Shown piece after piece: positions 6,060 through 8,128 of a DNA stretch of 8,128 bases (the first letter of the stretch is position 1; each line of letters starts with the position of its first letter). The position numbers were made by a program, and so were the translations under genes. Location of the stretch: assembly GCA_030594675.1 (NCBI GenBank), contig JAUVES010000023.1, positions 1 through 8,128 on the forward strand, given 5' to 3'. The notes beneath the pieces are model-generated. The model searched no databases. It was not told where the DNA came from and saw only the letters and a list, made by a program, of their open reading frames with translations. Origin of the DNA: Candidatus Nanohaloarchaea archaeon. Its GTDB lineage: Archaea; EX4484-52; GLR71.

Positions 6060-7109
6060 ATGGCAACAAAAACAAAATATTCGATAGGGTACAATCAGGA
6101 CCCAAAAATGCTTGAACTTCTGGACGCCTATGCTAACCGGATAGATAGTCTATACTTTCCAATGCCGCCAACATATCTAACATCCGGCAGAAATCGTCCT
6201 ATTGAAAAAAATTATAAGACAAACATCCGAACCGTGATAAAAACATGCGAAAAACACGGAATCGACTCCCAAATTCTCCTCAATGCAACATGCGAAGGCG
6301 CATTATGCGCAAACACTTCGCACATGAAAAAAGTAACAGACTACCTAAAAACACTGGCAGGCATCGGCTTGAAAAGCGCAGCCATAACAAACCCATTCTA
6401 CATCACTGAAATCAAAAAAAGCATACCCCAGCTTGAACTCCATTCCTCAATCAACTGCTACACATCAAACCTTGAGCAAGCCCTATACCTGAAAGACATG
6501 GGCATAGATGTGCTGACAATAGACAGAGACATAAACAGGAATCTCAGCCTCATTAAAAAAATAAAAAAAGAAACAGGACTAAAAATAAAACTTCTTGCAA
6601 ACGAAGGATGCCTAAGCAACTGCCCGTTTCGAAAAATGCACTTCAACTCACTTGCACACAGGGTTCCGGACAAACAATTCCTCATCCGCTCATGCATAAC
6701 AATCATCTCAAAAGATCCTGCAAAAATATTTCATATACCATTCATAAGGCCCGAAGACATAAAGCACTACAAATCATTTGTGGACCACTTCAAGCTTGCT
6801 ACAAGGACATTACCAACATCCCAAATCGAAACAACACTAAAGGCATACATAGACGAACAATACAACGGCGACCTGTTGGACATCCTTGACATGACAAGCA
6901 TGAAATGCTATTTTACATTCATAAACAACAAGGTCCTCGACAAACTAAAATACTTTGAAAACATGCAAAAATGCACACTTGACTGCAAAAGCTGCAACTA
7001 CTGCGAGACACTCCTAAAAAAAGCAGCAATATTGAACACAGGAGACAAAAATCCGAAATGCAATGAATGCGAAATATACCTCAAACTCATAAAGCCGAAC
7101 ATCAACTAA
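6060..7109 (+). CDS. U32-family Fe-S protein, candidate tailoring enzyme
   Basis: This 349-aa protein resembles the 'peptidase U32' family. The mark is LLANEGCLSNCPFRKMHFN (179-196, with C184 and C188) followed by R-S-C212; in UbiU/UbiV-type members such cysteines help hold a 4Fe-4S cluster. The N-terminal two thirds has the alternating strand-helix pattern of a TIM barrel, with HSSINCYTSN at about 128-137. The C-terminus adds a second Cys group (C305, C309, C312, C315, then C334, C337) that could bind another cluster or zinc. Members of the family with known function include O2-independent hydroxylases of ubiquinone precursors and of RNA, so proteolysis should not be assumed. The gene is divergent from the Trp-rich peptide gene with 81 bp between starts, and its stop lies 3 bp from that of the convergent HxsD-like gene. 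A role in hydroxylating the peptide is an inference from position only. Confidence 0.75.
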   Translation: MATKTKYSIGYNQDPKMLELLDAYANRIDSLYFPMPPTYLTSGRNRPIEKNYKTNIRTVIKTCEKHGIDSQILLNATCEGALCANTSHMKKVTDYLKTLAGIGLKSAAITNPFYITEIKKSIPQLELHSSINCYTSNLEQALYLKDMGIDVLTIDRDINRNLSLIKKIKKETGLKIKLLANEGCLSNCPFRKMHFNSLAHRVPDKQFLIRSCITIISKDPAKIFHIPFIRPEDIKHYKSFVDHFKLATRTLPTSQIETTLKAYIDEQYNGDLLDILDMTSMKCYFTFINNKVLDKLKYFENMQKCTLDCKSCNYCETLLKKAAILNTGDKNPKCNECEIYLKLIKPNIN

Positions 7110-7112
7110 AAA

Positions 7113-7640
7113 TCAACAGCATCCGCACTTATCTGTGCTCTTTCCCGAAGAATCAGGCTTTTTGGTGCTCTTCTCATCACTCTTCTCTTTGGCAGCAACT
7201 GACGGCATCATGCTCCTCAAAGCCGCCCCGATTAAAGCGTTCCTCGTATCTGCATACCTGCGCGCCTGCGTCTCCTCAACGTTCGCATGAATCAGTTCCC
7301 TGAAAAACGCAGCTGCAAGTTCCTCCAGCTCAGAATAAGAAGCATCATCCTCTTTCTTTGCTTTGATAGTCACAGAAATAGTCGAAAGAGGATCACCGTC
7401 GACAACAACATCAAAATCATCGATAAACCTGTAAGATGCCCTCATCACAACAGTCTGCGGGTACAGTCTCGGGTTAAGAGCAAAGAGAACACATTTCTTT
7501 TTTTCATCAATCTTTACAGTTTTCCTGTTTTCAGCCTTGGCAAAAACATCGGAATTACGATTATCCATTTGATTCCCGCCAGGACCCATATGCCCGGGAC
7601 CCTTGTTGTCGCTCCGGTTATTACCGGAATTGCAATTCAT
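7113..7640 (-). CDS. hxsD: HxsD-like accessory protein with extended low-complexity ends
   Basis: The central part (about residues 47-142 of the 175-aa product) matches my recollection of HxsD, a small protein of unknown biochemical role found with HxsB and HxsC. It has NPRLYP, a MRASYRFID segment, an ISVTIKAK strand, then the AAAFFRELI helix and a second helix ending in RNALIGAAL. Bacterial HxsD is about 100 aa; here there is an extra N-terminal Asn/Gly/Met-rich stretch (1-36) and a Lys/Ser-rich tail ending CGCC. I chose the ATG at 7640 because a GGAGATGA ribosome site lies 4 nt before it; a GTG at 7670 would add 10 residues. It is separated from the HxsB/HxsC-like genes by the oppositely oriented U32 gene, with which it is convergent. 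By analogy with small partner proteins of other radical SAM peptide systems it may bind the leader; that is inference. Confidence 0.7.
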   Translation of the reverse strand: MNCNSGNNRSDNKGPGHMGPGGNQMDNRNSDVFAKAENRKTVKIDEKKKCVLFALNPRLYPQTVVMRASYRFIDDFDVVVDGDPLSTISVTIKAKKEDDASYSELEELAAAFFRELIHANVEETQARRYADTRNALIGAALRSMMPSVAAKEKSDEKSTKKPDSSGKSTDKCGCC

Positions 7641-7644
7641 ACTC

Positions 7645-7652
7645 TCATCTCC
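7645..7652 (-). promoter_or_regulatory. Ribosome-binding site deciding the HxsD-like start
   Basis: GGAGATGA on the minus strand, 4 nt before the ATG at 7640, closely matches the anti-Shine-Dalgarno complement GGAGGTGA. It lies inside the frame opened by the upstream GTG, which argues for the shorter protein. Confidence 0.55.
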
Positions 7653-7702
7653 AGATCGTGTGTATGACACTTAGATTCATAAAAAATCATGAAAATTTTG
7701 GT

Positions 7703-7714
7703 TAGATTAATCTA
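7703..7714. promoter_or_regulatory. Perfect 12-bp palindrome, possible operator
   Basis: TAGATTAATCTA is its own reverse complement and lies about 63 bp upstream of the HxsD-like ATG in the gap between divergent genes. A second, looser inverted repeat (GTATAT-gcttt-ATATAC, 7737-7753) follows. Either could bind a dimeric regulator, but AT-rich palindromes arise easily by chance. Confidence 0.3.
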
Positions 7715-7865
7715 TTTTCAAGCTTTTTCATCGTCAGTATATGCTTTATATACGATAAAAAACGCAAAAATAAATATATATGCATAATGAACCAAAGCAT
7801 GTACTGTTGTATAAGTTACACATCAGGGCAATCATCAGTTAGTTTTATTAATTTTTAACAATATT

Positions 7866-7873
7866 CTATAAAG
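7866..7873 (+). promoter_or_regulatory. TATA-like box for the ferredoxin gene
   Basis: CTATAAAG lies about 46 nt before the preferred GTG start at 7916, predicting a leader of about 20 nt that contains the GGTGAT ribosome site. Confidence 0.4.
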
Positions 7874-7905
7874 ATATAATTCAGGAGATACAAGAGAGAC
7901 AAACA

Positions 7906-7911
7906 GGTGAT
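7906..7911 (+). promoter_or_regulatory. GGTGAT ribosome-binding site for ferredoxin
   Basis: GGTGAT matches the archaeal 16S 3' end complement and sits 4 nt before the GTG at 7916. The alternative GTG at 7907 lies inside this site, so the downstream start is preferred. The following gene has a similar GGTGTGAT at 8098-8105 before its ATG. Confidence 0.5.
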
Positions 7912-7915
7912 TTAT

Positions 7916-8098
7916 GTGACATTAAAGGTTGATAAAAGCAAATGCCTATCATGCGGCGGATGCGTTTCAATATGCCCGAAAGATGCGCTCACTCTAAGAA
8001 ACATGGCAATAGAAATCGATGAAAGCAAATGCACAGAATGCGCAATATGCATCAATTTCTGCCCCCTCGGCGCATTAAAGCTCACGACAAACCTGTAG
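7916..8098 (+). CDS. Ferredoxin, 2[4Fe-4S] type
   Basis: This 60-aa protein consists almost entirely of two ferredoxin motifs, C-x2-C-x2-C-x3-C-P, at C10/C13/C16/C20 and C39/C42/C45/C49, which bind two 4Fe-4S clusters for low-potential electron transfer in the cytoplasm. The preferred start is GTG at 7916, just after a GGTGAT ribosome site; a GTG at 7907 would add three residues. The next gene starts 10 bp after its stop, so the two probably share an operon, and the ferredoxin likely feeds that product. It could also reduce the radical SAM enzymes nearby, but nothing in the sequence links them. Confidence 0.93.
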   Translation: MTLKVDKSKCLSCGGCVSICPKDALTLRNMAIEIDESKCTECAICINFCPLGALKLTTNL

Positions 8099-8108
8099 GT
8101 GTGATAAA

Positions 8109-8128
8109 ATGGATGAGAATTACGATGT
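8109..8128 (+). CDS. Start of a downstream gene, possibly an FAD-dependent geranylgeranyl reductase (3' partial)
   Basis: Only the first codons are present: ATG followed by D-E-N-Y-D, then a partial codon starting GT. They follow a GGTGTGAT ribosome site 3 nt upstream and begin 10 bp after the ferredoxin stop. A short acidic start with YDV often precedes a Rossmann FAD-binding glycine motif, and in archaeal genomes ferredoxin genes often neighbour geranylgeranyl reductases that saturate lipid isoprenoid chains. The gene start is well supported; the product name is a guess from context. Confidence 0.4.

Noticed and set aside
6060..7109. Calling the U32 protein a protease that removes the peptide leader
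   Set aside because: The family name is historical; its Cys pattern fits Fe-S hydroxylase-type members at least as well, and no catalytic protease residues can be pointed to.
7287..7667. 126-codon plus-strand ORF opposite the HxsD-like gene
   Set aside because: The opposing frame has HxsD-like motifs and a good ribosome site, while this one has neither.
1..8128. CRISPR arrays, tRNA or rRNA genes, transposase genes or terminal inverted repeats
   Set aside because: I looked for regularly spaced direct repeats, cloverleaf-like segments and transposase motifs and saw none.

Overview
The window is archaeal. Several starts sit behind TATA-like boxes about 26-31 nt upstream, giving leaderless or nearly leaderless transcripts. 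Others use GGTGAT- or GGAGATGA-type ribosome sites with short spacers. The gene content (an A24 peptidase with an archaeal type II C-terminal domain, FN3-rich surface protein, and a ferredoxin followed by a probable flavoprotein reductase) also fits Archaea. The lineage cannot be fixed from the sequence; a DPANN, Altiarchaeota or euryarchaeal source would all be compatible.

Layout. Positions 1-2283 (+) hold the 3' part of a large Cys-rich, FN3/Ig-like surface protein. Converging on it from the minus strand is a compact set of genes read from about 6015 down to 2310: a 97-aa peptide (5978-5685) ending in an uninterrupted alternating Trp-Xaa array, an HxsC-like radical SAM enzyme (5638-4697), an HxsB-like radical SAM/SPASM enzyme (4614-3211), an overlapping 52-codon membrane ORF (3214-3056), and an A24 prepilin-peptidase-like membrane protein (3059-2310). 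Divergent from the peptide is a U32-family Fe-S protein (6060-7109, +). It meets, 3 bp from its stop, a convergent HxsD-like gene (7640-7113, -). After a regulatory-looking gap come an 8Fe ferredoxin (7916-8098, +) and the first codons of another gene (8109 onward).

Main interpretation. HxsB, HxsC and HxsD are the conserved proteins of the bacterial 'His-Xaa-Ser' radical SAM peptide-modification system. All three have recognisable relatives here, but no His-Xaa-Ser repeat peptide is visible. In its place, next to the HxsC-like gene, is a peptide with a charged and hydrophobic leader and a C-terminal array with Trp at every second position (eight in a row, residues 79-93). I infer a RiPP-like pathway in which the two radical SAM enzymes, with the HxsD-like partner, modify the Trp array. 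The U32 protein (a family that includes O2-independent hydroxylases) may be a tailoring enzyme, and the A24-like membrane protein may be linked to leader removal or membrane handling. The family assignments rest on recognised motifs and are fairly strong. The chemistry, the substrate pairing and the roles of the U32 and A24-like proteins are inference.
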